Notes: a model not told the origin generated them from the letters alone. A stretch of 64,000 bases of DNA from Streptococcus mitis (GCF_000722695.1 NZ_JPFU01000013.1:124001-188000), one strand, 5' to 3'; shown: positions 46,546-57,744, counted from the first letter of the stretch. A program made the numbers and translations.

Positions 46546-48213
46546 CTATAATAAATCGTTTAATGCATTTTGCATTTCTTCAAGTTCACTTTGCTTTTCA
46601 TCAAAGTAAATTTCATTAGCTAATAATCGCTGTTTGAAATCAATCTTCGAATTAGAAAACTCTTCATCAACATTGCCAAGTAGTTCTCTTAGTTTTTGAT
46701 GGTTCTTAGCCATCTTACTGAAGATATCATTTCGCTTAACAGCAACATTTTGCTCGGCGACAAAAATTTGAACATCCTGAATTCTTAGCAATTCGTTCTT
46801 CTTATCAGCTTGTTGTTTTTTGTTCTCATCTTGTAGTTGCCTTGATATAAAGCCATCAAGTCCGTTAATGATGATCGCTCCCAAGATTCCAGTTAGTAAA
46901 CTTGCAAAGAACATCCCTAAAATATTAGCAATTGTTCCTAGAAGTTTTATTTCAAAAGTCATACCTGGTATCTTATTTAAGAACTGTTCAAAATATTCTC
47001 CTAAAAACATTGCTCCTACACCTAATAATGCGGATGTAATAATTTTTGAAACATGGGCAATTTTAATTGCAGTAGAATGAGATTGATTTTCAGGGTTTGA
47101 TAGATAAGAGATACTTTCTCTAATTGAACCAAATAATTGTTTTACCAAATTTGGTAACTTTCTTAGTTTTTCAGCGAAAGCACCAATAATTTCTCCTACG
47201 ATGCTTCCAACAAAACTGTCTACACCCACTTTAATAAAATCTCTAATTTTACCAAAGAAGGAATGAAGTGCATTTTTCATTTCATCTAAGAATGTATCAA
47301 ACGAACGTTTTTTAGATTTTAAAAAACGAACCAAAGCATTCATTATTTCTTTCAACATCCCAAATAAAGCTGCAACAAACATAGCTTTAACTGCGTCTTT
47401 ACCTGCCTTGTGTGCCATTCTAACTGCAGCTTTCTTTGCTATTGGTTTATACATAGCTTTCTTTGCACTTTTTTCAGCTTTAATCATCTTATCTGAATCA
47501 GCAGCCAATTTATCATTTAATTTTTTATTATTTTCAGCCTTAAGATTTCGCTTTTCGGCATCTGAGATATTCATCTTATCAATTTTTTTATTAGCTCTTT
47601 CAACTTGTTCTTTTAGATTTTTTTCTCTTACTTCTCTTTTCTTTATATACTCGCTATTAGATTTTGCCCCTTTACTTTTATTAAGAGATTCATTAGTTCC
47701 TGCCAAATTTTCTGATTTATTGGCTAAATCAGAAGTTTCAATATCTGCTATTTTCCTCCATGGGTTTTCAAAAATCTGTTTTCTTGGTATGACATGATCC
47801 AAATTAGCTTTTTCGTTAATTTTTATTGTTTTTCCAGTATATTCATCCTTTAAATTTCCATTTTTTTGCCTTTCTTTCATAGCATTATTTGCATCAGTAT
47901 ACCTTTTATCTTTCATTATTTTAGCACCCTCTTCTTTTGTATAACCATTAGGATGCTTATCATTATACTGCTTAAGAAGCGTGTCGCTTGTCATATCTAA
48001 GCCAATTTGGTTCGCAAATTGACTCCAAATTTCATCTAAAATAACATCACCTAATTTATCCGGTGAACTAATTTCTTTACATTCCAATTCTAATTTTTCA
48101 AGATTAGAAAACTCAGTTGTAAATTGTTGTTCCAGTAGTTCTTCTAACTCATCGTAGTTTAAATTTTCAGACTCATATACTTCTTCTGCATTCAATAATA
48201 ATTCATTTTCCAC
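46546..48213 (-). CDS. HNH nuclease-membrane fusion protein, unknown system
   Basis: A 555-residue protein. Residues 1-110 are acidic and helical. At about 123-182 is an HNH-type domain: LKDEYTGKTIKINEKANLDHVIPRKQIFENPW, then LANKSENLAGTNESLNKSKGAKS (His140, Asn174). A lysine-rich coiled coil (185-260) follows, then amphipathic and membrane segments (about 268-300, 333-350, 385-410 and 420-452), and a C-terminal coiled coil (about 465-555). It starts with GTG at 48213, with GGGAGAG inside the last codons of the preceding DUF2130 gene, so translation may be coupled. It heads a cassette with a tail-anchored coiled-coil gene and an AAA+ ATPase. I know of no named system with this make-up. Confidence 0.75.
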   Translation of the reverse strand: MENELLLNAEEVYESENLNYDELEELLEQQFTTEFSNLEKLELECKEISSPDKLGDVILDEIWSQFANQIGLDMTSDTLLKQYNDKHPNGYTKEEGAKIMKDKRYTDANNAMKERQKNGNLKDEYTGKTIKINEKANLDHVIPRKQIFENPWRKIADIETSDLANKSENLAGTNESLNKSKGAKSNSEYIKKREVREKNLKEQVERANKKIDKMNISDAEKRNLKAENNKKLNDKLAADSDKMIKAEKSAKKAMYKPIAKKAAVRMAHKAGKDAVKAMFVAALFGMLKEIMNALVRFLKSKKRSFDTFLDEMKNALHSFFGKIRDFIKVGVDSFVGSIVGEIIGAFAEKLRKLPNLVKQLFGSIRESISYLSNPENQSHSTAIKIAHVSKIITSALLGVGAMFLGEYFEQFLNKIPGMTFEIKLLGTIANILGMFFASLLTGILGAIIINGLDGFISRQLQDENKKQQADKKNELLRIQDVQIFVAEQNVAVKRNDIFSKMAKNHQKLRELLGNVDEEFSNSKIDFKQRLLANEIYFDEKQSELEEMQNALNDLL

Positions 48214-48220
48214 TGCTTTT

Positions 48221-49495
48221 TCACTCTCCCTTCAGTGCTTCAAACTTCGCTTTCATGGTTGGATTTTTTCGAGTCAATTTTTTGACCGAAACATCTTCCA
48301 ATTTATTGTTTGCAAGGCGGAGTTGGTTTTCGGATGTGGTTAGGAACTTCTTGACCTCTTCCATACGTTTGATGGCCTTGTCGATTTCATCGATAGCTTT
48401 ACCAAAGTTGGTTGAAGCAGAGTTGTAGTTCTTGGCAAAGGCTAGTTTAAAGGCATCCAAGTCTTCTTCAAAATGCGTAATATCGATATTTTGCTCCCGA
48501 ACCAAGGCCAACTCTTGCTTGTATTTTAGTGAATTAAGCGCCGCATTTCGCAAAAGCCCAATCAACTGGATAAAGAATTGAGGACGGACCACATACATCT
48601 TTTCATACTCGTGGCTGACGTCAACAATCCCTGTGTTAAAGTAGTCGTTATCAGCCTCAAGCATGGTCACCAAAACAGCATATTCGCAGTTCTTTTCACG
48701 ACGGTCCTTGTCCAATTCCTTGTAGAAGTCTGCGTTCTTGTGCTTCTTCTCTGTCCCATCTGCTTCATTTTTCATTTCAAACATGATGGAAATAATTTCG
48801 ACCCCATTTTCATCACTCTCACGGAAGATAAAGTCCCCTTTGGAACCACGCGCAGATACCTTGTTATCCTTCTCAAAGTAGGCATTTGGAAAGGCAAAAC
48901 TACGGACCTTGTTAAACTCACTCTCTGCATACTGTTCCAGACTTTCCCCGATGGCTTTTGTAGATTGTTGAGCCTTGAAATTCTTGTAAAATTCGACTTG
49001 TTCACTGGCTGCTTTAAGCTGTGCTTCATAGTTTTGCTTAACAGAAGCCAATGATAACTCATTTTCCTTTTCTTGCAATAGAAGCTGATTTTTAACCTGA
49101 TCCCGTTCTTTTTCTAGGTCAGAAAGGGTCTTTTGCAGTTGATTTTCATGCTCCAAACGCAAGGTTGCCAATTGGTTTTCCAAAGCCTGCACTTCCTTGT
49201 CCTTGGCCAAGAGAGCCTCATGGCTTGTCTGTTCAACCTCTTTCTTGGCTAACTCTTTCTCTGTATCAAAGTTTTGGATTTGACTCTGCAATTGCGCAAT
49301 TTCTTGATCCTTCTGAGCTAGTTTAATCTGTTGCTCATTCATAGCCTTTTGCTCTGCCAAGGCCAGTTCCTGCTTCATACGGTCGTGCAGTTCCTTATCA
49401 AACTCTACTGTTCTCACTTGGGACAAAAGCTCGGCATACTGACTTTCATTTACTGTAAAGACTTCCCCACAGTTGGGACATTTGATTTCGTTCAT
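48221..49495 (-). CDS. DUF2130 (RmuC-like) coiled-coil nuclease-fold protein
   Basis: A 424-residue protein starting with a zinc-finger-like motif MNEIKCPNCGEVFTVNESQYAELL, then a long coiled coil (about 30-185). The DUF2130 core follows: ESLEQYAESEFNKVRSFAFPNAYFEKDNKVSARGSKGDFIFRE with VEIISIMFEMKNEADGTEKKHKNADFYKELDKDR, which looks like a PD-(D/E)XK-type site (D...E-K near residues 225-240). The DNA-related role is inferred from similarity in layout to RmuC. It is probably the conserved gene bordering the truB hotspot, transcribed ahead of the HNH-membrane gene seven bases downstream. Confidence 0.8.
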   Translation of the reverse strand: MNEIKCPNCGEVFTVNESQYAELLSQVRTVEFDKELHDRMKQELALAEQKAMNEQQIKLAQKDQEIAQLQSQIQNFDTEKELAKKEVEQTSHEALLAKDKEVQALENQLATLRLEHENQLQKTLSDLEKERDQVKNQLLLQEKENELSLASVKQNYEAQLKAASEQVEFYKNFKAQQSTKAIGESLEQYAESEFNKVRSFAFPNAYFEKDNKVSARGSKGDFIFRESDENGVEIISIMFEMKNEADGTEKKHKNADFYKELDKDRREKNCEYAVLVTMLEADNDYFNTGIVDVSHEYEKMYVVRPQFFIQLIGLLRNAALNSLKYKQELALVREQNIDITHFEEDLDAFKLAFAKNYNSASTNFGKAIDEIDKAIKRMEEVKKFLTTSENQLRLANNKLEDVSVKKLTRKNPTMKAKFEALKGE

Positions 49496-49589
49496 ATCGT
49501 TCCTCTTTCTAGACTTCTTTAACCATTATATCATGCCTAAGGGAAAATCAAAAACAGCGAGTCGAAACCCACTGTTTATATCTGTTACT

Positions 49590-50871
49590 TTAAATTTTTT
49601 CCAAGGCCAAGCGCAAATCTTCAATCAAATCCTCTACATTTTCAAGACCAATCGACAAGCGAATTTGGTTTGGTGTGACACCTGCTGCTTCTAGATCTTT
49701 TTCTGACAACTGACCGTGAGTGGTTGTCGCAGGATGGACAACAAGAGATTTAGCATCTGCCACATTTGCAAGGTCAGAGAAGATTTCTAAATGATCAATG
49801 ACCTTGCGAGCTTCTGCTTCTCCACCTTTGACATGGAAGGTAAAGGATTGAACCAACACCTTTTGGCAAATATTTCTCAGCCAAGGCATGATATGGACTG
49901 TCTGCAAGTTTTGGATAGTTGACTTTTTCAACCTTAGGATGGTTGACAAGGAAATCAACAATTTTCTCTGCATTTTGCACATGGCGTTCGACACGAAGAG
50001 AGAGTGTTTCAAGCCCTTGGAGCAATAGAAAGGCATTAAATGGTGACAAGGCAGCACCTGTATCACGAAGCAATTGAACACGAACAGCGATAATAAAGGC
50101 TGCAGCACCAACATCCCGAGTATAGCTCAAATTGTGGTAGCTAGGATCTTCCTCAACAAATTGAGGGAATTTCCCTGAAGCTGCCCAATCAAAACGACCA
50201 CTATCGACAATCACGCCTCCAATAGTCGTACCATGTCCACCGATAAACTTAGTCGCAGAGTGAATGGAAATATCTACACCGTGAGAAAAGACATTAATCA
50301 AATAAGGTGTAGCAAAAGTATTGTCAGAAACAAGTGGAATCTGATGCTTATGAGCAATCTCAGCCAATTTTTCCAGGTCTGGAATGTTAATCAAGGGGTT
50401 GCCCAAGGTTTCAATCAAGACAAGCTTGGTATTGTCATTGATAGCTGCTTCCACTTCTTCCAAATTATCCACATCGACAAAGGTTGTTGTGATCCCATAT
50501 CGAGGAAGGGTTTCCTTCAAGAGATTGAAGGTTCCACCGTAAATAGTTGATGCTGCTACAACATGATCACCAGCATGGGCAAGCGCCAAAATCGTATAAG
50601 TAACCGCGGCCATACCTGATGCGGTTGCTAGTGCTCCAATACCACCTTCAAGAGCAGCAATTCTTTCTTCAAAAGCAGCCGTTGTAGGATTGGTAATACG
50701 AGTATAGATATTCCCAGGTTTTCTCAAGGCAAAAAGATCCGCACCTTCCTGCGTATCATCAAAAACAAAGGATGTTGTCTGATAAATCGGAACTGCACGA
50801 GACTTGGTAGCTGGATCCACAACTTGACCAGCGTGTAGTTGCAAAGTTTCAAATTTAAAATCACGAGTCAT
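49590..50871 (-). pseudogene. metY: O-acetylhomoserine sulfhydrylase (MetY-type), frameshifted
   Basis: A PLP enzyme that makes homocysteine or methionine precursors from O-acetylhomoserine. It begins MTRDFKFETLQLHAGQVVDPATKSRAVPIYQTTSFVF and has the PLP lysine in SIHSATKFIGGHGTTIGG near residue 205. The first frame runs to KYLPKGVGSI and then goes wrong; a second frame (to 49590) continues FTFHVKGGEAEARKVIDHLEIFSDLANVADAKSLVVHPATTTHGQLS, the normal C-terminus. One extra base in the GG at 49845-49846 explains it; repaired length 426. The lost part includes the substrate-carboxylate region, so the present form should be inactive. Confidence 0.88.
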
Positions 50872-50988
50872 AAGGCGACCTCCATATAGTTTGATTAAGG
50901 ATATTGTAGCACCTTAAGGTATAGTTTACCAATATTAGTTTTCTATATTTTGATATAATAAATAACTATTACCTTATTTTAAAAATGA

Positions 50989-51010
50989 AAAAGGCACGAC
51001 TCAATCGTGC
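50989..51010 (-). terminator. Terminator after the first FNT gene
   Basis: Minus strand stem GCACGA / TCGTGC with a 5-base loop, followed by CTTTTTC. Confidence 0.8.
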
Positions 51011-51018
51011 TCATTTTC

Positions 51019-51816
51019 TTAATCTACATAAGTGTCTTCGTTTTTATTGAGGAAGGCATATGGAAGACCCATCAAGAAGCCACCACCAATCAAGTTCCCA
51101 ATAAAGGTTACACCCCAGTGACGAAGCATATTTCCAACACCGAAGTTAGCAATTGAATCCGCAGCAACACTGAATTTTACAATCGCGAAAGAAGCAAAGT
51201 TCGCCGCAATGTGCTCGTTTGTCAAGAATACAAACATGTAAATTGCTGACAAAACAAGCCATAGTTTGGCACCACCATCTTTGACCAAAACAAATGAAAG
51301 AATCGCAATATTTACGAAAATATTTGCCAAAATCGCCTCAAGTAAGACTAATTCATTTGAACGGCCTAACTTCATCTCAACAACCCCTGAGATGAAACTA
51401 TCATGTGTCAGATGTGCATAAGCTGCTGAGTGAGCAAAGCCCCAACCTGCTATCAAAGCTCCGATAAGGTTGAACAAGGTACAGTAAAGTAAAATCTCAG
51501 CTGTTTTTCTCCAAGAGATTTTTTTCAAGAAACTACCAGCAGTCAAGAACATCATGTTTGATGTTACCAACTCGGCATTCAAGAAAACAATGTATGCCAA
51601 TCCCCAAGCAAAGACAAAGGGGAAGAGGAAGCGTCCACTACCTGGTGCAATTTTATTAATCAAGTCAGCCCCAACTGCACCTGCAGCAGTACTGAAGGTT
51701 AAAAAAGCACCTGCAAACATAGAACGAATCGCATACTTAAATTTGCTTTGGCTATAAAGACTTTCTTTCTTCTTACAAGCAAATTCAATCTTTGAGATAA
51801 ATTCTGAAGAAACCAT
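51019..51816 (-). CDS. Formate/nitrite-type (FNT) channel, copy A
   Basis: A 265-residue membrane protein of the FNT family (FocA/NirC fold, six helices, pentameric channel). Typical segments are RSMFAGAFLTFSTAAGAVGADLI, ELVTSNMMFLTAGSFLKKISW, LFNLIGALIAGWGF and FLTNEHIAANFASFAIVKFS with the channel-lining asparagine/histidine region. Possible substrates are formate, nitrite, lactate or hydrosulfide. It is a close paralogue of the gene directly upstream (52063-52860), sharing most of its sequence including the last 25 residues. Confidence 0.9.
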   Translation of the reverse strand: MVSSEFISKIEFACKKKESLYSQSKFKYAIRSMFAGAFLTFSTAAGAVGADLINKIAPGSGRFLFPFVFAWGLAYIVFLNAELVTSNMMFLTAGSFLKKISWRKTAEILLYCTLFNLIGALIAGWGFAHSAAYAHLTHDSFISGVVEMKLGRSNELVLLEAILANIFVNIAILSFVLVKDGGAKLWLVLSAIYMFVFLTNEHIAANFASFAIVKFSVAADSIANFGVGNMLRHWGVTFIGNLIGGGFLMGLPYAFLNKNEDTYVD

Positions 51817-51988
51817 AATAAACTCCTAAAACTTTTATTTGTGATAATTATAACATAAAACAGATATAAAGAAAAGCCTTTCCTAATTGTATTTTTCCTA
51901 AATTTAAAAATTTAGCAATCGTTTACATTGTTTTAATAACAAGCTTTTAGAATTTTTAATTGTCCGAATTTAGAGATTGAGTAGAATC

Positions 51989-52033
51989 ATTTTTGTTCTA
52001 TTTAATATATTTATTACTAAATAGAACAAAATG
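51989..52033. repeat. Long AT-rich inverted repeat between the two FNT genes
   Basis: The left arm ATTTTTGTTCTATTTA and right arm TAAATAGAACAAAAT (one T bulge) are separated by about 15 bases. It forms a strong hairpin on either strand but has no T-run right after the stem, so it is not a clear terminator. Confidence 0.6.
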
Positions 52034-52062
52034 GTTTCTCCGCATCCCTACTCTGACTCTTC

Positions 52063-52860
52063 TTAATCAACATATGTATCTTCATTCTTATTTAGAAAGG
52101 CATATGGTAAACCAATCAGAAGTCCTCCACCTATAAAGTTAGCAATGAAGGTAACTCCCCAATGTCGAAGGATATTTGGTAGATCAAAGTGAGCTACTTG
52201 ATCAGCAATCATGCTAAATTTCATAATACTAAAGGAAGCAAAATTGGCAGCGATGTGCTCATTGGACAAAAAGACAAACATTGAAATAGCTGATAAAATG
52301 ATCCATAGTTTGGCAGCACCATCTTTGACTAATATAGACGAAAGAATGGCAATATTTACAAATACATTGGCAAGAATCCCCTCAAGCAGGACTAACTCAC
52401 TTGGACGCGCCAACTTCTTGGCTACAAGCTTAGGAAGGAAACTATCATGGGTCAGATGAGAAAATGCTGATGAGTTAGCAAAGGCCCATCCAGCTACCAG
52501 GGCACCAATGAGATTAAACAAAGTACAGTATAGTAAAATAATTACTGCCTTTTTCCAATCAATTTTTTTCAAGAACACTCCAGCTGTTAAATACATCATA
52601 TTGGAAGTTATCAATTCCGCATTTAGAAAGACGATATAGGCCAGCCCCCAAGCGAAAACAAATGGGAAAAGGAAATACCCACTACTTGGAACAATATTAT
52701 TTAATAAATCCGCACCAATAGCCCCAGCAGCTGTACTAAAAGTTAAAAAAGCACCTGCAAACATGGAACGAATAGCATACTTGGACTTACTTTGATTGAA
52801 AAGACTTTCTTTCTTGTGGCAATAATAATCTATCTTCGAAATAAACTCTGAAGAACTCAT
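52063..52860 (-). CDS. Formate/nitrite-type (FNT) channel, copy B
   Basis: A 265-residue FNT channel closely similar to copy A (for example KYAIRSMFAGAFLTFSTAAGAIGADLL, LFNLIGALVAGWAFANSSAFSHLTHDSFL, FLSNEHIAANFASFSIMKFS, C-terminal GLPYAFLNKNEDTYVD). I start it at 52860 (MSSSEFISKIDYY) since AGGAG abuts the ATG two codons earlier and is 6 bases from this one. The differences from copy A are spread across the loops and the third to fourth helix, so the two copies are an older duplication kept under selection rather than a recent one. Confidence 0.9.
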   Translation of the reverse strand: MSSSEFISKIDYYCHKKESLFNQSKSKYAIRSMFAGAFLTFSTAAGAIGADLLNNIVPSSGYFLFPFVFAWGLAYIVFLNAELITSNMMYLTAGVFLKKIDWKKAVIILLYCTLFNLIGALVAGWAFANSSAFSHLTHDSFLPKLVAKKLARPSELVLLEGILANVFVNIAILSSILVKDGAAKLWIILSAISMFVFLSNEHIAANFASFSIMKFSMIADQVAHFDLPNILRHWGVTFIANFIGGGLLIGLPYAFLNKNEDTYVD

Positions 52861-52951
52861 AAACATCTCCTATTTTTTTATATTTATTATTATAACACAT
52901 TTTTTTGAATGAGTAATCATTTTCTTAAATTTATAACATTTGTATTGATTT

Positions 52952-53056
52952 ATACTCTTCGAAAATCTCTTCAAACCACGTCAGCTCTATTTGCAACCTC
53001 AAAACAGTGTTTTGAGCAACCTGCGGCTAGTTTGCTCTTTGATTTTCATTGAGTAT
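52952..53056 (+). repeat. BOX element without boxB (boxA-boxC)
   Basis: About 105 bp, from ATACTCTTCGAAAATCTC to TTTGATTTTCATTGAGTAT. It has the boxA and boxC ends but no boxB. It lies between srtA and the FNT genes. Confidence 0.88.
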
Positions 53057-53088
53057 TAGCATTACATAGTTTGCTTATAAAGCCATAA

Positions 53089-53124
53089 AAAGAACCAGCA
53101 AAACTAAATGTTTACTGATTCTTT
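53089..53124 (-). terminator. Terminator after srtA
   Basis: Minus strand stem AAAGAATCAG / CTGGTTCTTT (one G-U pair), followed by TTTATGG. Confidence 0.7.
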
Positions 53125-53129
53125 AAAAA

Positions 53130-53873
53130 TTAATAACGTTGCTTATATGGTTGGTTGAAGGCTGTTAGGACTTCTTCAGGTGTTTGTGAATAGTCTTTTG
53201 TATCTTTCAAATCACCTTTTACAATAATTCGCTCTGTCGCATCATAGTCCACACATGTTACAAGTGTGATTTCATCAACACCACTACGGTCATCAATCTC
53301 ATCCACACGATCTGGAGTTACATGCTTGACCTCATGAATGACATAGGTATAAACCTTATCCTTATCTGTTAGATAAATTTTCATCCCATTTTTAGCACGT
53401 GATAATGGAGAAAATAGCATCTGACTGGCATTTTCTGCTGTAAAAATGTGATGACTCGCAAGTGAATAGTTTCCTTTCCCCATCACTTGATCACGCTTCA
53501 TTGTACCAGCTCCATAGAAGAGATTAATATTATCAAGACCTTTAAAAATTGGCAAGTTAATTTCTACTTCAGGAATAGCAATTCCACCAATAACTGGCAA
53601 TTTTTGCGAATTCCATTGTGAGGACAAGACAGCTTCTGACGAAATGGCTTTTACTGAGTCAAAGTCAAAATTACCTTCTGTATCTTGATTTTCTTCCAAT
53701 TTTTCTTTTGATACCTGACTGACTTGATACTTGTTAGTATTCCAAACCATGAAGATATCACGAATTTTTGAATTGAAAATCAAAGCCACTGACAAGATGA
53801 TTAAAAATCCTGCCAAGACATTGATTAGTAAATTTTTACGATTTGTTTTATTTTTATTCTTTTTATGAGACAT
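53130..53873 (-). CDS. srtA: Sortase A
   Basis: Sortase A cleaves LPXTG surface proteins and joins them to peptidoglycan. The 247-residue protein has an N-terminal signal anchor (residues about 14-34, NLLINVLAGFLIILSVALIF). The catalytic His is in YSLASHHIFTAEN near 141, the catalytic Cys in ITLVTCVDYD at 207 and the Arg in ATERIIV at 215. Its start overlaps the gyrA stop by one base, the usual gyrA-srtA arrangement in this genus. Confidence 0.97.
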   Translation of the reverse strand: MSHKKNKNKTNRKNLLINVLAGFLIILSVALIFNSKIRDIFMVWNTNKYQVSQVSKEKLEENQDTEGNFDFDSVKAISSEAVLSSQWNSQKLPVIGGIAIPEVEINLPIFKGLDNINLFYGAGTMKRDQVMGKGNYSLASHHIFTAENASQMLFSPLSRAKNGMKIYLTDKDKVYTYVIHEVKHVTPDRVDEIDDRSGVDEITLVTCVDYDATERIIVKGDLKDTKDYSQTPEEVLTAFNQPYKQRY

Positions 53874-56341
53874 TATGCTTCACCTTCTGTTTCGTTTTCT
53901 GTCCCAACTTCTTCTTTTTCTGACGCTGCAACCGTAGTAAAGGTCACAATTTTAGCATCCTGATCCAGGCGCATCACTTTAACTCCCATAGTTGAACGAC
54001 CTGTTTGTGAAATATTGGCAACGTTTGTTCGAATCATGACACCCGTATCAGTGATAATCATCAAGTCTTCATCGCCTTTAACGGTCAAAAGACCTGATAG
54101 AGGACCATTTTTCTCAGCTACATTAGCCGTCTTCATCCCTTTACCACCACGACCTTTTGTTGGATATTCGGTCGCAACTGTACGCTTACCATAGCCTTTT
54201 TCTGTGATGATAAGAACCTCGTCCTGGTCTGTAATCACACTGGCACCAACTACTGTATCTCCTTCACGAAGATTGACACCTTTCACACCCGTAGCGATAC
54301 GACTCATTCCACGAACTGCTGATTGATTAAAGCGCACTGCATAGCCAAACTTAGTACCAATGATAATATCCGTATCTTCTTCTGTCAGCAGTACATTAAT
54401 CAACTCATCTTCATCTTTGAGGTTCAAAGCCTTGAGACCATTCTGGCGAATGTTAGCAAACTCCTTAACGCTGGTTCTCTTCACAATACCATGACGGGTT
54501 GTGAAGAAGAGATAAGCATCATCGCTGCGTTCAGCTTCAACATTGATGATGGTCTGAATACTTTCACCTTCATCCAATTTCAAAAGATTGACAATTGGCA
54601 ATCCCTTGGCAGTACGGCCATACTCAGGAATTTCATAGCCTTTCAGGCGATAGACACGACCTTTATTTGTAAAGAAGAGTAGGTGATCATGAGTGCTGGT
54701 TGACACTAACTCTCGGACAAAATCGTCATCCTTAACGCCTGTACCTTGAACACCACGCCCCCCACGTTTTTGAGCAGTGAATTCTCCTTGGTCCAAACGT
54801 TTAATGTAACCCTTGTTAGAAAGCGTAATTAAGACATCCGATTCTTCAATCAAATCCTCATCTTCGAGGCTTAAGACTTCACCAACCATCAATTCAGTAC
54901 GACGTTGGTCACCAAACTTACGCTTGACTTCGTCCAATTCGTCTTTGATGATTTGAGAAACACGTTCGGGCTTAGCAAGAATATCTGCTAAATCCGCAAT
55001 CAGAGCCAAGAGGTCATCATACTCAGACTGAATCTTATCACGTTCTAAACCTGTCAAACGACGAAGGCGCATATCAAGGATGGCTTGACTTTGACGTTCA
55101 GAAAGCTTAAACTTGCTCATCAACTCAGCTTGTGCTTCCGCATCCGTTTCACTAGCACGGATAATACGAATCACTTCGTCGATATGGTCTAGTGCGATTA
55201 AGAGACCTTCTAAGATATGAGCACGCGCTTCTGCTTTTTCCTTATCAAAACGAGTACGACGAACAACCACTTCTTTTTGGTGCTCAATATAAGCATCCAA
55301 AATCTGACGAAGAGACAAAATCTTCGGTACCCCATTTTGAATAGCCAACATATTAAAACCAAAGTTGGTTTGCATCTGGGTCATCTTGAAAAGATTGTTT
55401 AGGATAACATTGGCTGAGGCATCACGCTTTACTTCAATAACAAATCGAACACCTTCACGGTTGGACTCATCACGAACCGCTGTAATGCCCTCAATGCGTT
55501 TTTCCTGGACCAAACGAACAATATGCTCATGCACCTTTGTTTTGTTGACCATGTAAGGAAATTCTGTTACAACGATGCGCTCACGGCCAGTCTTAGTTTC
55601 TTCGATTTCAGTACGAGAACGAAGAACAATCGAACCTTTACCTGTTTCATAAGCCTTATGGATACCTGATTTCCCCATAACAAGGGCTCCAGTTGGAAAA
55701 TCTGGCCCAGGCAAGACTTCCATCAAATCCTTAGTGGTCACTTCAGGATTGTCCATGACCAACTTCACTGCATCAATGGTTTCTCCAAGGTTGTGAGGTG
55801 GAATATTGGTTGCCATCCCAACGGCAATACCAGTAGCTCCATTAACCAAAAGATTTGGAAAGCGCGCTGGCAAGACCAAGGGTTCACGTTCATTGGCATC
55901 ATAGTTATCAACGAAATCAACCGTATTTTTATTGATATCACGAAGCATCTCCAGAGCAATCTTGCTCATACGTGCCTCAGTGTAACGCTGGGCGGCAGCA
56001 CCATCACCATCCATGGAACCAAAGTTCCCATGGCCATCTACAAGCATGTAACGGTAGCTCCACCATTGAGCCATACGAACCATGGCTTCATAGATAGAGG
56101 AATCCCCGTGTGGATGATATTTACCCATGACATCCCCAGTAATACGAGCAGATTTTTTATGTGGTTTGTCTGGAGTAACACCCAATTCATTCATTCCATA
56201 GAGAATCCGACGGTGAACGGGTTTCAAGCCATCTCGAACATCAGGAAGAGCCCGCGCAACGATAACACTCATGGCGTAGTCGATAAAGCTTGTCTTCATC
56301 TCCTTTGTCAGATTGACATTCACTAAATTTCTATCCTGCAT
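53873..56341 (-). CDS. gyrA: DNA gyrase subunit A
   Basis: GyrA cuts and reseals DNA in the type II topoisomerase that adds negative supercoils. I take the ATG at 56341 ([16 protein letters not shown]), giving 822 residues, the length I remember for the pneumococcal protein. The catalytic tyrosine is in [15 protein letters not shown] near residue 118. The quinolone region reads [15 protein letters not shown], with the sensitive-type Ser81 and Glu85 unchanged. The C-terminal beta-pinwheel contains the GyrA box [10 protein letters not shown]. Confidence 0.98.
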   Translation of the reverse strand: MQDRNLVNVNLTKEMKTSFIDYAMSVIVARALPDVRDGLKPVHRRILYGMNELGVTPDKPHKKSARITGDVMGKYHPHGDSSIYEAMVRMAQWWSYRYMLVDGHGNFGSMDGDGAAAQRYTEARMSKIALEMLRDINKNTVDFVDNYDANEREPLVLPARFPNLLVNGATGIAVGMATNIPPHNLGETIDAVKLVMDNPEVTTKDLMEVLPGPDFPTGALVMGKSGIHKAYETGKGSIVLRSRTEIEETKTGRERIVVTEFPYMVNKTKVHEHIVRLVQEKRIEGITAVRDESNREGVRFVIEVKRDASANVILNNLFKMTQMQTNFGFNMLAIQNGVPKILSLRQILDAYIEHQKEVVVRRTRFDKEKAEARAHILEGLLIALDHIDEVIRIIRASETDAEAQAELMSKFKLSERQSQAILDMRLRRLTGLERDKIQSEYDDLLALIADLADILAKPERVSQIIKDELDEVKRKFGDQRRTELMVGEVLSLEDEDLIEESDVLITLSNKGYIKRLDQGEFTAQKRGGRGVQGTGVKDDDFVRELVSTSTHDHLLFFTNKGRVYRLKGYEIPEYGRTAKGLPIVNLLKLDEGESIQTIINVEAERSDDAYLFFTTRHGIVKRTSVKEFANIRQNGLKALNLKDEDELINVLLTEEDTDIIIGTKFGYAVRFNQSAVRGMSRIATGVKGVNLREGDTVVGASVITDQDEVLIITEKGYGKRTVATEYPTKGRGGKGMKTANVAEKNGPLSGLLTVKGDEDLMIITDTGVMIRTNVANISQTGRSTMGVKVMRLDQDAKIVTFTTVAASEKEEVGTENETEGEA

Positions 56342-56415
56342 TAATAAATGCCTCATTTCACTATAATTAGATATATTATACCATAATGTTCGCTATATTT
56401 CAGATATCTAAATCG

Positions 56416-57518
<1,103 letters not shown>

Positions 57519-57561
57519 TTTAAATAGCTTGATAGACTAGCCAAAAAGGTTTTAAAATCAG

Positions 57562-57607
57562 AAAACGCATATTATCAGGTATAGAAATCCTTGATAATAT
57601 GCGTTTT
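57562..57607 (+). terminator. Terminator after ldh
   Basis: A 16-bp perfect stem AAAACGCATATTATCA / TGATAATATGCGTTTT with a 14-base loop. Confidence 0.9.
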
Positions 57608-57646
57608 ATTGTGGAAAGATTTATTTCATTTTCTGCTAAAGTATTC

Positions 57647-57705
57647 CTAGAAATGAATGTGACTTTATTAATCAATTTGTTCATTTCTTATTTCATTCGA
57701 TTATA
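57647..57705. repeat. 59-bp dispersed repeat, copy 2
   Basis: Aligns without gaps to 7174-7232 (starts CTAGAAAT, ends ATTATA; about nine mismatches). It sits between the ldh and pyk terminators, at a junction I think is not conserved with pneumococcal genomes. Confidence 0.55.
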
Positions 57706-57744
57706 AATCGCAATTAAAAAGTTTTGCCCTTTTTTGCTCCTAGA

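Noticed and set aside
46546..48213. The HNH-membrane protein as a type VII secreted toxin with EccA-like AAA+ partner
   Set aside because: No LXG or WXG domain and no secretion genes; the nuclease is N-terminal and the membrane part C-terminal, the reverse of secreted polymorphic toxins.
53873..56341. Fluoroquinolone-resistance change in gyrA
   Set aside because: The key region reads [12 protein letters not shown], with the sensitive Ser81 and Glu85.
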